Assembly (NCBI GenBank): GCA_031412335.1
Contig: JANOCT010000023.1
Coordinates: forward strand, 62,001 to 126,000
DNA: 64,000 nucleotides
Source: JBBQYA01 sp031412335
GTDB taxonomy: Bacteria > Bacteroidota > Bacteroidia > Sphingobacteriales > Sphingobacteriaceae
Direction: 5' to 3'
How positions within the stretch are numbered: position 1 is the first letter of the stretch; each line of letters opens with the position of its first letter. Positions 25,679 through 33,174 of this stretch are shown here, in pieces. Both the position numbers and the translations under genes were made by a program. Below the pieces are notes generated by a model that saw only the letters and a program-made list of their open reading frames with translations, did no database searches and was not told the origin of the DNA.

Positions 25679-27181
25679 ATGAGTAGCAAACTACATGTTT
25701 ATAATTCCCTGAGCAGAAAAAAAGAACTTTTCGAACCTATTGAACCTCCTTTTGTAGGATTATATTTATGCGGGCCGACTGTTTATGGATATCCTCATCT
25801 TGGACATGCACGTTCGGCAGTTACATTCGATTTAATTTTCAGACACCTTACACATTTAGGTTATAAAGTACGGTATGTGCGCAATATTACCGATGTTGGC
25901 CATTTAGTAAATGATGCTGATGAAGGTGAAGATAAAATAGCCAAACAAGCATTATTAGACAAATTAGAACCCATGGAAGTGGTTCAGCACTATACAGATG
26001 CCTACCATAACGATCTGGAAATGTTGAACGTTAAAAAACCAAGCATAGAACCTCGTGCTTCTGGCCATATTCCTGAACAATTAGCTTTGATAAAAAAATT
26101 AATTGAAAACGGTTTTGCCTATCAGGTAAATGGATCGGTTTATTTTGATGTGCAAGCATACGATAAGGTATACCAATACGGAGAATTGTCTGGTAGAATA
26201 ATGGAAGATTTAATAGCTGGTGCAGGCTCAGAACGAAGAGTTTTAGAAGGACAGTCAGAAAAAAGAAACCCTGCAGATTTTGCTTTGTGGAAAAAAGCTT
26301 CACCTGAACATATTATGCGTTGGGAATCGGATTATGGAATAGGTTTTCCGGGTTGGCATATTGAATGTTCGGCTATGAGTGCCAAATATTTAGGCGAGCA
26401 GTTTGATATTCATGGCGGAGGAATGGATTTACTATTTCCTCATCATGAATGCGAAATTGCACAAAGTGAGGGTTGCACTGGAAAAAATCCTGCAAAATAC
26501 TGGTTGCATAATAATATGATAACGGTAAACGGGCAGAAAATGGGAAAATCATTAGGTAATAGCATTTCGCTGCAACAATTTTTTTCGGGCGATCATCCTT
26601 CCTTGGATAAAAGTTATCCACCGATGACTATCCGTTTTTTTATTCTTACTGCCCATTACAGAAGTACGCTAGATTTTAGCAATGAAGCTTTACAAGCGGC
26701 AGAAAAAGGGTACAAAAAATTAATTAATGGCTTAAAAACCTTAGATCTTTTAGAAAAAAACCAAGAGTTGACGATTGATTCTGAATTGGAATCTGAAATA
26801 AAATTAACCAGTGAAACAGTATTGGATGGATTAAATGCAGATTTTAATTCAGCAGTCACCATTGCATCGTTATATCAATTACTAAAATATATAAATACAT
26901 TTTATGTAGATAATTCAGTGTTAAATTCTATAAGTCAACAAACATTTGATTTACTGAAAAACACTTATAAAACCGTATTGGTTGATGTTTTAGGCATAAC
27001 GGAAAATAAACCTGATCTTAAAAACCAACATGGATTAATGAATATATTGTTGGAAAATTATCGTTTGGCAAAATCAACTAAAGATTATAAAACCGTTGAT
27101 AAAATAAGGGAAGAGTTAAAAAAACTAGATTATGTAATTAAAGATTCTAAAATAGATTCGGAATGGTATTATGCAGAATAA
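25679..27181 (+). CDS. cysS: Cysteine-tRNA ligase
   Basis: A 500-residue class I aminoacyl-tRNA synthetase. The HIGH-like motif is GYPHLGHARSAV after LYLCGPTVYG (zinc-binding Cys), further zinc ligands lie in GWHIECSAMS and LFPHHECEIAQSEG, and the KMSKS loop reads GQKMGKSLGNS (Gly for Ser in the third position, a variant I recall in the phylum). The C-terminal DALR-like helical domain is complete. A perfect -7-like TAAGTTTG sits at 25667-25674, only four bases before ATG 25679, so the message could be nearly leaderless. Confidence 0.97.
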   Translation: MSSKLHVYNSLSRKKELFEPIEPPFVGLYLCGPTVYGYPHLGHARSAVTFDLIFRHLTHLGYKVRYVRNITDVGHLVNDADEGEDKIAKQALLDKLEPMEVVQHYTDAYHNDLEMLNVKKPSIEPRASGHIPEQLALIKKLIENGFAYQVNGSVYFDVQAYDKVYQYGELSGRIMEDLIAGAGSERRVLEGQSEKRNPADFALWKKASPEHIMRWESDYGIGFPGWHIECSAMSAKYLGEQFDIHGGGMDLLFPHHECEIAQSEGCTGKNPAKYWLHNNMITVNGQKMGKSLGNSISLQQFFSGDHPSLDKSYPPMTIRFFILTAHYRSTLDFSNEALQAAEKGYKKLINGLKTLDLLEKNQELTIDSELESEIKLTSETVLDGLNADFNSAVTIASLYQLLKYINTFYVDNSVLNSISQQTFDLLKNTYKTVLVDVLGITENKPDLKNQHGLMNILLENYRLAKSTKDYKTVDKIREELKKLDYVIKDSKIDSEWYYAE

Positions 27182-27209
27182 AAATGTGTTGCCTCTGATG
27201 ACTAATAAC

Positions 27210-27232
27210 TGATTCTCGCAATCATTTTTTTT
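27210..27232 (+). terminator. Weak intrinsic terminator after cysS
   Basis: TGATT (27210-27214), loop CTCGC, AATCA (27220-27224), then eight T. The stem is short, but the position, 29 bases after the cysS stop and at the end of the convergent gene, is right. Confidence 0.35.
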
Positions 27233-28910
27233 CAGAATTGCCGACATCGTAACTGGTTTTTACAACTCCAGCCATCTGCGTTTCATCATGATGATAAATA
27301 TCTGGTCTGAAATTCAGATTTCCATTATTATCTACAAATGCCGTGTAATACGTAAATCGTATTTCAAATTTTTGGTTTATTCGTACATCTTTCGGAATAC
27401 CCAAATTCATCAATGAATCAACAATAGTTGAATCAAATTTAGGCTGATCACTTAATACATACATGGCTAAGTCAAATGGCTTTTCTATCCGCACACAACC
27501 ATGGCTCATTGTTCTTTTATCCGAATAAAATAAATATTTGCCAGGGCTATCATGCAAATAAATTGACATTTTATTTGGAAACATAAATTTAACCAAACCT
27601 AATGGATTTTCTGAACCAGGCCTTTGTACAAATCGGAATTTAAAATTCTTAGCATCTATTTCTTGCCAATTTATAGTTGATGGATCAATTTCCTGAGCAT
27701 TTCTATTATAACTTGTAAACACTTCCAGATCATGCGTTTCAAAATAATCTGGTCTTTTTTTAATTTGAGGTAGCATTTCCTTAACCATGATACTTTTCGG
27801 AACTGTCCACGTAGGCGAAAAAACCAAATATTGTAACGTATCCCGCATAATAGGTGTAGCTTTCACTTCATCACCAATTATTACCCTCATATTCATCATT
27901 TCTTTTGCACCTCTATAAACCCGTAATAAATACTCAGGCAAATTCACAACTATTGCCTGATTTGCCCGCTCTCCAGGCAACCACCTCATTCGCTCCAGAT
28001 TTATTTCCAATTGTGCAACTCTTCTTTCCACATCAATATTCATTGATTTTCTGGTTCTATCGTCTACAATTCCGCTTATTGGAATTCCACAAAATCGTTG
28101 ATATTTTTTTACCGCTTCAAATACGTTAGCATCATACAAACTGTTGATTTTTTTATTCTGTTCAGGTTTTAATAAATCAACTAATTCAAGTCTTTTTCTC
28201 AATATTGGTATTGCATTATTTCGATCGTCTGGTTCTAAATTATAAGGTATTTCTTTCCAACCGCCGTTTTTTTGTATTAATCTAAAACGTTTGAGTTGTT
28301 GTTTCAATAAAATATACTCTGGAGTTCGAGGAACTAACTGTTGCAGTTCAAGCAAAACTTTTTTGTTTTTTAGTGCCTGATTCACAGAATTTTGTAAATC
28401 AAAAATTCTCTTTTGCTTTTTCCATGTACTGTCAGCAGGTTCAATTCTGCCATATACTAAATGTGATGCAATCAATAAATAAGATGCTGATGCTTGCACT
28501 TCTAGCTTTGCAACTAATTTTGGATCAAGCATTTTTTTAACTTTTTTTTCTGTATTGCTACTTTTAAAAAGATTAAATAACCCGATAAGTTCATTCAAAT
28601 GATACGTTTCTGGATGTAATCCATCTAGTTCCGAATTTCTTATGAAGTTTAGGAGTTGAGGTAAGTTTTTATTTCCATCTGCACTATCAATCCAGACAGG
28701 TTTATTATCTCGTTCAGTGTAAAAAGAAATTAATACTTTTTGCAACTCAGTTGAACGTATATCATTATTAAACCGATCTTTATGGACTATTGAATCAATT
28801 GAATTTATGATTGCCAGTTGATATACTCTTTCTTTTTCAGAATTTTTGCATGAAAAAAGAAACAAAAAACAAAGCACTGAAAAACTAAAGTAAAAAATGG
28901 TAGTTCGCAT
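27222..28910 (-). CDS. L,D-transpeptidase lipoprotein (YcbB-like)
   Basis: A 562-residue protein with a lipoprotein signal (FSVLCFLFLFSC), a long YcbB-type N-terminal helical domain, a peptidoglycan-binding domain (DANVFEAVKKYQRFCGIPIS, GIVDDRTRKSMN) and a YkuD catalytic domain. The catalytic motif is IYLHDSPGKYLF followed by RTMSHGCVRIEKP, with Cys472. It forms 3-3 crosslinks in peptidoglycan, bypassing beta-lactam-sensitive PBPs. It is convergent with cysS and stands alone. Confidence 0.92.
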   Translation of the reverse strand: MRTTIFYFSFSVLCFLFLFSCKNSEKERVYQLAIINSIDSIVHKDRFNNDIRSTELQKVLISFYTERDNKPVWIDSADGNKNLPQLLNFIRNSELDGLHPETYHLNELIGLFNLFKSSNTEKKVKKMLDPKLVAKLEVQASASYLLIASHLVYGRIEPADSTWKKQKRIFDLQNSVNQALKNKKVLLELQQLVPRTPEYILLKQQLKRFRLIQKNGGWKEIPYNLEPDDRNNAIPILRKRLELVDLLKPEQNKKINSLYDANVFEAVKKYQRFCGIPISGIVDDRTRKSMNIDVERRVAQLEINLERMRWLPGERANQAIVVNLPEYLLRVYRGAKEMMNMRVIIGDEVKATPIMRDTLQYLVFSPTWTVPKSIMVKEMLPQIKKRPDYFETHDLEVFTSYNRNAQEIDPSTINWQEIDAKNFKFRFVQRPGSENPLGLVKFMFPNKMSIYLHDSPGKYLFYSDKRTMSHGCVRIEKPFDLAMYVLSDQPKFDSTIVDSLMNLGIPKDVRINQKFEIRFTYYTAFVDNNGNLNFRPDIYHHDETQMAGVVKTSYDVGNSEKK

Positions 28911-29032
28911 TCAGGTTTTTTTGGTGAGAAAGAAAAGCAATATCCTTTATTTTGACGTTAACGTTAATTTTACTAAAAAGAATTAGTTTAATTCTTGAAA
29001 TAATGGGAAAACTTTATACAAAAAGCGAACCG

Positions 29033-29647
29033 TTAAACTGCCTGCGGATATACAATTGCCAATGGATTAAACAAATAAATACTTTTAGTTGATAATTCAA
29101 TACAACGATACCTCTTTCGTATTTTTTCTTGTTTTTTAAAAACTCGTCCATTTTTCATGGCAAAAATAGTTGCCATAGGTAATTGCTCTACAGCAACACC
29201 TGTTTCTAGCTCATTATCATATTTCCGTAATGTGCGCAACAATCCAGCATCGCTACAACTAGCAGCTTTCGGATTTTTTAGATAATTTTCCAATGCAATT
29301 TTAACATCTGCAGGAAAAATTTCTAATTCAAATACTGGCCTCATAGCTCGCCTAAACTCTTCTTTCCATTCTTCGCCATGTGGTTTTACCGTATTTTTAT
29401 ACTTATTCCAACAACTTAAATGAGCAAACTCATGTACTAAAGTTGTAAGAAATGCATACTTATTTAGATTGTTGTTAATAGAAATTCTATGGCGACTACC
29501 CATATAAGGAGATCGATAATCTCCAAGCTTTGTTTGCCTACCATGGGTAATTTTTAGTTCTGCTTCAAAAAAATTAATCCAACGCAACATAAGTGGAACA
29601 GCTTCTTGAGGAATAAAATGGCTAAGAAGCGTTTCGTTCGATTTCAC
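29033..29647 (-). CDS. SprT-like zinc metalloprotease-fold protein
   Basis: A 204-residue SprT-family protein. The zincin motif HEFAH is at residues 72-76, preceded by KLGDYRSPYMGSRHRISIN, the substrate-strand region of the family. SprT/Spartan relatives degrade proteins crosslinked to DNA, but the bacterial members are poorly studied. The start is GTG 29647, 15 bases after feoB; it matches the family N-terminus, and no ATG occurs before residue 20. A perfect -7 sequence TATCTTTG (minus strand, 29652-29659) lies almost on the start codon, so either the transcript is leaderless or the match is chance and the gene is read from feoAB. Confidence 0.82.
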   Translation of the reverse strand: MKSNETLLSHFIPQEAVPLMLRWINFFEAELKITHGRQTKLGDYRSPYMGSRHRISINNNLNKYAFLTTLVHEFAHLSCWNKYKNTVKPHGEEWKEEFRRAMRPVFELEIFPADVKIALENYLKNPKAASCSDAGLLRTLRKYDNELETGVAVEQLPMATIFAMKNGRVFKKQEKIRKRYRCIELSTKSIYLFNPLAIVYPQAV

Positions 29648-29662
29648 GTTACAAAGATATAA

Positions 29663-31771
29663 TTATGTCATTAATTGATATACTAGCAGGCTACTTAAAT
29701 ATGCCAGCGCCGTCATATATACAAATTGAATAATTGGCCATTTCTTTGATTTTGTTTCTCGGTAGGTTACTGCAACTGTACTCATACATTGCATAGCAAA
29801 TGCATAAAAAATCATAAGGGAGAAAGCTACAGGCAAGGTAAAAACAGGCAATCCAGTGTTTGGATTTGTTGCTTGCCTCATTTTCTCAATAAGCTTAGTG
29901 GAGTTATCTACATCACCTTCTACTGAATAAATGGTAGCCATGGTTCCAACAAAAACTTCACGGGCAGCAAATGAAGTTATGAGGGCAATTCCTATTTTCC
30001 AATCAAAGCCTAAAGGTTTTATGGCTGGTTCTATCACATGACCTAATATTCCAGCGAAAGATGATTCCAACTTTTCAGATTCCATTTCCCTTTTCATTTC
30101 ATCGTTTTCACCTGATTTTGCAATTTTTTCCTGATAGGTTTTATTGATTTCTGCAAATCGTTTTGGTGGACCATAACTTGCTGCCAACCATAACAATGCA
30201 GAAACGATAATAATCACTTTTCCAGCTTCTAAAACAAAAGTTTTTGATCGTAAATAAATAGTTAATAGAACATTATTCCACCTTGGCATTCGATAAACAG
30301 GCAATTCCATAATAAAAAAACCTCTTGATTTTGCTTTTATCAGGTATTTCATAACTAAGGCTGCTAAAAATGCCGCTGCAAAACTCAAGAGATACATAAA
30401 CATTAAAGCAAGAGCTTGAAGATTGATAAAACCAAAAACAGTTCTGGAAGGAACAACCAAGGCGATTAAAACAGTATAAACTGGTAATCTCGCTGAACAA
30501 CTAATCAGCGGAGCTACCATAATGGTAATAATTCGATCTTTCCAATTTTCAATCGTTCTTGCGGCCATTATTGCCGGAACAGCACATGCAACGCTACCAA
30601 TTAATGGAACAACTGATTTTCCGTTAAGCCCTACTTTTTTCATCAGCTTATCGAGCATAAATGTAACTCTCGACATATAGCCAGTATCTTCTAAAATAGC
30701 TATGAAAGCAAATAAAATGGCTATTTGAGGTACAAAAACCACTACTCCACTCAATCCAGCAATTATGCCTTCGGTCAATAAATTAGTCAAAAAACCTGCT
30801 GGTAGAATGGCTTTTAGCGAATTTCCTAACCAAGCAAAAACGGTTTCAATCAAATCCATTGGGTAGGCTGACCAAGTATAAATTGCTTGAAACATACCTA
30901 AGAGCAACACCATAAAAATCAATAACCCAAAAATCTTATGAGTTAAAATTTTGTCAATTTTATTGCTGTAGTTTTCGGTTCCTGTGCCTCTGTGATCTTT
31001 TACGGTATCAAATAAAAGTTCGTTAATGAGATTATACCGACTTATCGTTTCTTTCGCTTGTATTTTCTGACTTTCAAATTTTGCATCGTGTACCAATTCT
31101 GCCAATCTTATTTTTTGCTCACTGCTGATGAAATGAAGATTTTGATATTGATGCGCTAACTGATAAGCAATCGTAGGATTACTAACATGAAGTTCACCTT
31201 GAATACGGCAAATTAAATCGGCAGCAAAAGGCATTACGTTTAAACGATACTCTGGATTGATTGTGGATGGAGAATGTAATAATGTCTTTTTTAATAAATC
31301 GAAGCCTACTTTTTTTCGAGCATTAATTGGAACAATAGGGATATTCAATTTTTCGGCTAATCCTTCTATATCAATTTCAATTCCTTCACTTTTAGCAATA
31401 TCAATCATATTGAGAGCCATTATTACCGGCTTTCCCAAATCTGCAACTTGCGAAAAAAGTAAAAAATTTCTTTTTAAATTGGATGCATCTACTACAATGA
31501 CCAATAAGTCAGGATGTGAAGGATTTTGCTTATCGCTAAGCACATCAAATACGATTGCTTCGTCTATTGATTTTGGATAAAGACTATAAATCCCTGGAAG
31601 ATCAATTATTTCAAATTCTTTGTTCTGAAACGAAGCAAATCCGCTTTTTTTATCAATGGTGACTCCTGGAAAGTTTCCTACTTTTTGGTTTAAACCAGTA
31701 AGCGCGTTGAATAGAGTAGATTTTCCGGTATTAGGGTTTCCAATTAATGCAATCTTAATCCGGTCTGGCAC
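29663..31771 (-). CDS. feoB: Ferrous iron transport protein B
   Basis: A 702-residue Fe(II) transporter. The N-terminal G-protein domain has G1 GNPNTGKSTLFNAL, G3 DLPGIYSL and G4 NMID; the membrane part carries paired Gate motifs (VVFVPQIAILFAFIAILED, GYMSRVTFMLDKLMKKVGLN, GSVACAVPAIMAARTI). It takes up ferrous iron across the inner membrane. The start is GTG 31771 (MPDRIKIALIGNPN), 10 bases after feoA. The last helix ends close to the C-terminus, with no FeoC domain. feoA precedes it in the same operon. Confidence 0.96.
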   Translation of the reverse strand: MPDRIKIALIGNPNTGKSTLFNALTGLNQKVGNFPGVTIDKKSGFASFQNKEFEIIDLPGIYSLYPKSIDEAIVFDVLSDKQNPSHPDLLVIVVDASNLKRNFLLFSQVADLGKPVIMALNMIDIAKSEGIEIDIEGLAEKLNIPIVPINARKKVGFDLLKKTLLHSPSTINPEYRLNVMPFAADLICRIQGELHVSNPTIAYQLAHQYQNLHFISSEQKIRLAELVHDAKFESQKIQAKETISRYNLINELLFDTVKDHRGTGTENYSNKIDKILTHKIFGLLIFMVLLLGMFQAIYTWSAYPMDLIETVFAWLGNSLKAILPAGFLTNLLTEGIIAGLSGVVVFVPQIAILFAFIAILEDTGYMSRVTFMLDKLMKKVGLNGKSVVPLIGSVACAVPAIMAARTIENWKDRIITIMVAPLISCSARLPVYTVLIALVVPSRTVFGFINLQALALMFMYLLSFAAAFLAALVMKYLIKAKSRGFFIMELPVYRMPRWNNVLLTIYLRSKTFVLEAGKVIIIVSALLWLAASYGPPKRFAEINKTYQEKIAKSGENDEMKREMESEKLESSFAGILGHVIEPAIKPLGFDWKIGIALITSFAAREVFVGTMATIYSVEGDVDNSTKLIEKMRQATNPNTGLPVFTLPVAFSLMIFYAFAMQCMSTVAVTYRETKSKKWPIIQFVYMTALAYLSSLLVYQLMT

Positions 31772-31781
31772 GTCAGATGTT

Positions 31782-31997
31782 TTACTTTAAAATAATAGTA
31801 GATGCTTCTTTTTTGCGAAGACTTAATTTATAACCTGAAATGGTAATTGCCATTGGATCTCCAAATGGTGCAATATTATTAACATGAACAATTTGACCAG
31901 GCAAACATCCCATTTCTAATAATTTAATCGACATTTCTTCGTCGGTAAATGAGTCAATAATGGCAGTTTCTCCGATATTTAATTCTGATAAATTCAT
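31782..31997 (-). CDS. feoA: Ferrous iron transport protein A
   Basis: A 71-residue SH3-like protein of the FeoA family: LSELNIGETAIIDSF, LLEMGCLPGQIVHVNNIAPF, GDPMAITISGYKLSLRKKEA. It is a cytoplasmic helper that binds FeoB. It is the first gene of feoAB, with a clear promoter (32017-32047) and an overlapping inverted repeat that may bind an iron-responsive repressor. Confidence 0.94.
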   Translation of the reverse strand: MNLSELNIGETAIIDSFTDEEMSIKLLEMGCLPGQIVHVNNIAPFGDPMAITISGYKLSLRKKEASTIILK

Positions 31998-32016
31998 ATC
32001 TCTTTTAATTGGATGG

Positions 32017-32047
32017 CAAGGTAATGCTTATTTAGATTAATGACAAA
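32017..32047 (-). promoter_or_regulatory. Promoter of feoAB
   Basis: On the minus strand, -33 TTTG (32047-32044) and -7 TACCTTG (32023-32017, one base short of TAnnTTTG) are 20 bases apart, some 20 bases ahead of the feoA ATG. Confidence 0.5.
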
Positions 32048-32051
32048 TAAG
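32027..32051. promoter_or_regulatory. Candidate iron-responsive operator over the feoAB promoter
   Basis: Inverted repeat CTTATTT (32027-32033) / AAATAAG (32045-32051), 11-base spacer, lies between and over the -33 and -7 elements. AGATTAA also occurs twice (32034 and 32050), 16 bases apart. The position fits a Fur- or DtxR-like repressor; the match to a known consensus is not clear. Confidence 0.35.
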
Positions 32052-32138
32052 ATTAACAGAAGTTTGCCTGAAAAGGAAATATTACACTAACAATGATTCG
32101 GTTATTCTAAATTAAATGACAGAATAAAATTGTTTATT

Positions 32139-32172
32139 TTGATTTTTTAAACTTCTTTTTTTAAAAAATCAA
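32139..32172. terminator. AT-rich inverted repeat after the sprA operon
   Basis: TTGATTTTTTAA (32139-32150) and TTAAAAAATCAA (32161-32172) form a perfect 12-bp stem with a 10-base loop, 37 bases beyond the stop of the last gene of the leftward operon. It may be a weak terminator; GC content of the stem is very low. Confidence 0.4.
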
Positions 32173-32208
32173 TTTGATTGAAAATGATTATCAACAAATT
32201 AAGAGAAA

Positions 32209-32352
32209 CTAACTCAATTTATCATTCACAATTTTAGTATTGGTTTTCCCAAAACTCGGGCAATTACATCTGCTTTTAGCACTGCAGGCTGCTAAGAAAC
32301 AAAATCCGGTAATAACCATGATGATTTTGATATGAGTTTTAATATTTTTCAT
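32209..32352 (-). CDS. Tiny lipoprotein with CNCPSFG motif (47 aa), end of the sprA operon
   Basis: A 47-residue ORF. Its ATG (32352) overlaps the TGA of the VanZ-like gene in an ATGA, the usual sign of coupled translation. The signal KIIMVITGFCFLAAC has a textbook lipobox (LAAC, Cys23), and the mature peptide of 25 residues begins CSAKSRCNCPSFGKTN. It should be a lipid-anchored envelope peptide. The CNCPSFG core is like QCPAYG in the lipoprotein at 5088-5213. No function known; its place after sprA, gcvH and vanZ suggests an envelope role but proves nothing. Confidence 0.75.
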   Translation of the reverse strand: MKNIKTHIKIIMVITGFCFLAACSAKSRCNCPSFGKTNTKIVNDKLS

Positions 32353-32738
32353 TTAAAATTTCGATTAAATCGATAAAAGAGAGAATTAACAATTGGAAAA
32401 CTTAAAATCCCTAAAGCCAATCCAATTGAATTTGCTACAACATCTCTCCAATCAGCTGAACGATAGGTAAACACAAATTGTTGCATTAATTCAATAAATA
32501 CCCCATAAAAAAATCCTGTGGAGATAGTTAATGCAATAGCATTTCTTTTATCTTTTGTATATTCAAAAACAGGAAGAAAAAGCCAAGCAAATACGAAATA
32601 GAAAATAGCATGTACCACTTTATCAATCCCTTTAAAAACAAACCAAGAATCGGAGGGTAAAGACGAAGGCCGCATATTGCAAAGCACAAAAATAAAAACA
32701 AGCCAAATAAAACCTGGAATTGCTTTATATTTTAACAT
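32349..32738 (-). CDS. VanZ-family membrane protein
   Basis: A 129-residue protein with four transmembrane helices and VanZ-family features: SLPSDSWFVFKGIDKVVHAI, FYFVFAWLFLPVF, FFYGVFIELMQQFV, YRSADWRDVVANSIGLALGI. The E..Q..R..D..D..AN pattern is the family signature. VanZ itself gives low teicoplanin resistance; in Bacteroidota these proteins are common and uncharacterised. It lies 5 bases after gcvH and overlaps the next tiny lipoprotein gene by four bases. Confidence 0.85.
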   Translation of the reverse strand: MLKYKAIPGFIWLVFIFVLCNMRPSSLPSDSWFVFKGIDKVVHAIFYFVFAWLFLPVFEYTKDKRNAIALTISTGFFYGVFIELMQQFVFTYRSADWRDVVANSIGLALGILSFPIVNSLFYRFNRNFK

Positions 32739-32743
32739 TCAAC

Positions 32744-33124
32744 TTATGCGCCTACCTGTTGTTGATAAGCATCAGCAGCTAATAAACTTTCAATTTCGTT
32801 TACGTTTTCTATTTTCATTTTTATCATCCAACCTTCACCATATGGATCAGAATTTACTAACTCAGGTTGAGTATCTAGTTTTTTATTAAATTCTAATACG
32901 ACTCCAGACAATGGCATAAATAAATCCGAAACAGTTTTCACTGCCTCAACAGTACCAAAAACTTCCTCTTGTTTTACACTTTTACCATTGATAGCAATAT
33001 CAACATACACAATATCACCAAGCTCGTGCTGAGCAAAATCTGTGATACCAATTATGGCTTCATCACCGTTAATTTTTACCCATTCGTGGTCTTTTGTATA
33101 TTTTAATTCTGATGGAAAATTCAT
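32744..33124 (-). CDS. gcvH: Glycine cleavage system H protein
   Basis: A 126-residue lipoyl carrier protein from ATG 33124 (MNFPSELKYTKDHEWV, the family start; a TTG nine codons earlier is rejected). The lipoylated Lys63 lies in FGTVEAVKTVSDLFMP. It shuttles the aminomethyl group between the P, T and L proteins, none of which is in this window. It directly follows sprA, a link I recall as conserved in Bacteroidota. LipA (7614-8495) would supply the lipoyl group. Confidence 0.95.
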   Translation of the reverse strand: MNFPSELKYTKDHEWVKINGDEAIIGITDFAQHELGDIVYVDIAINGKSVKQEEVFGTVEAVKTVSDLFMPLSGVVLEFNKKLDTQPELVNSDPYGEGWMIKMKIENVNEIESLLAADAYQQQVGA

Positions 33125-33174
33125 GATTTTAAATTGATTATTAGTTTTCAAAAGTATTACAAATTCTTAAATAA

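Noticed and set aside
26520..26560. KMGKS instead of KMSKS in cysteine-tRNA ligase
   Set aside because: All other catalytic and zinc residues are intact and the variant is, as I recall, normal for the phylum.
28955..28964. Palindrome ACGTTAACGT upstream of the L,D-transpeptidase gene
   Set aside because: Only 10 bp without other promoter elements at a sensible distance; too short to call an operator.
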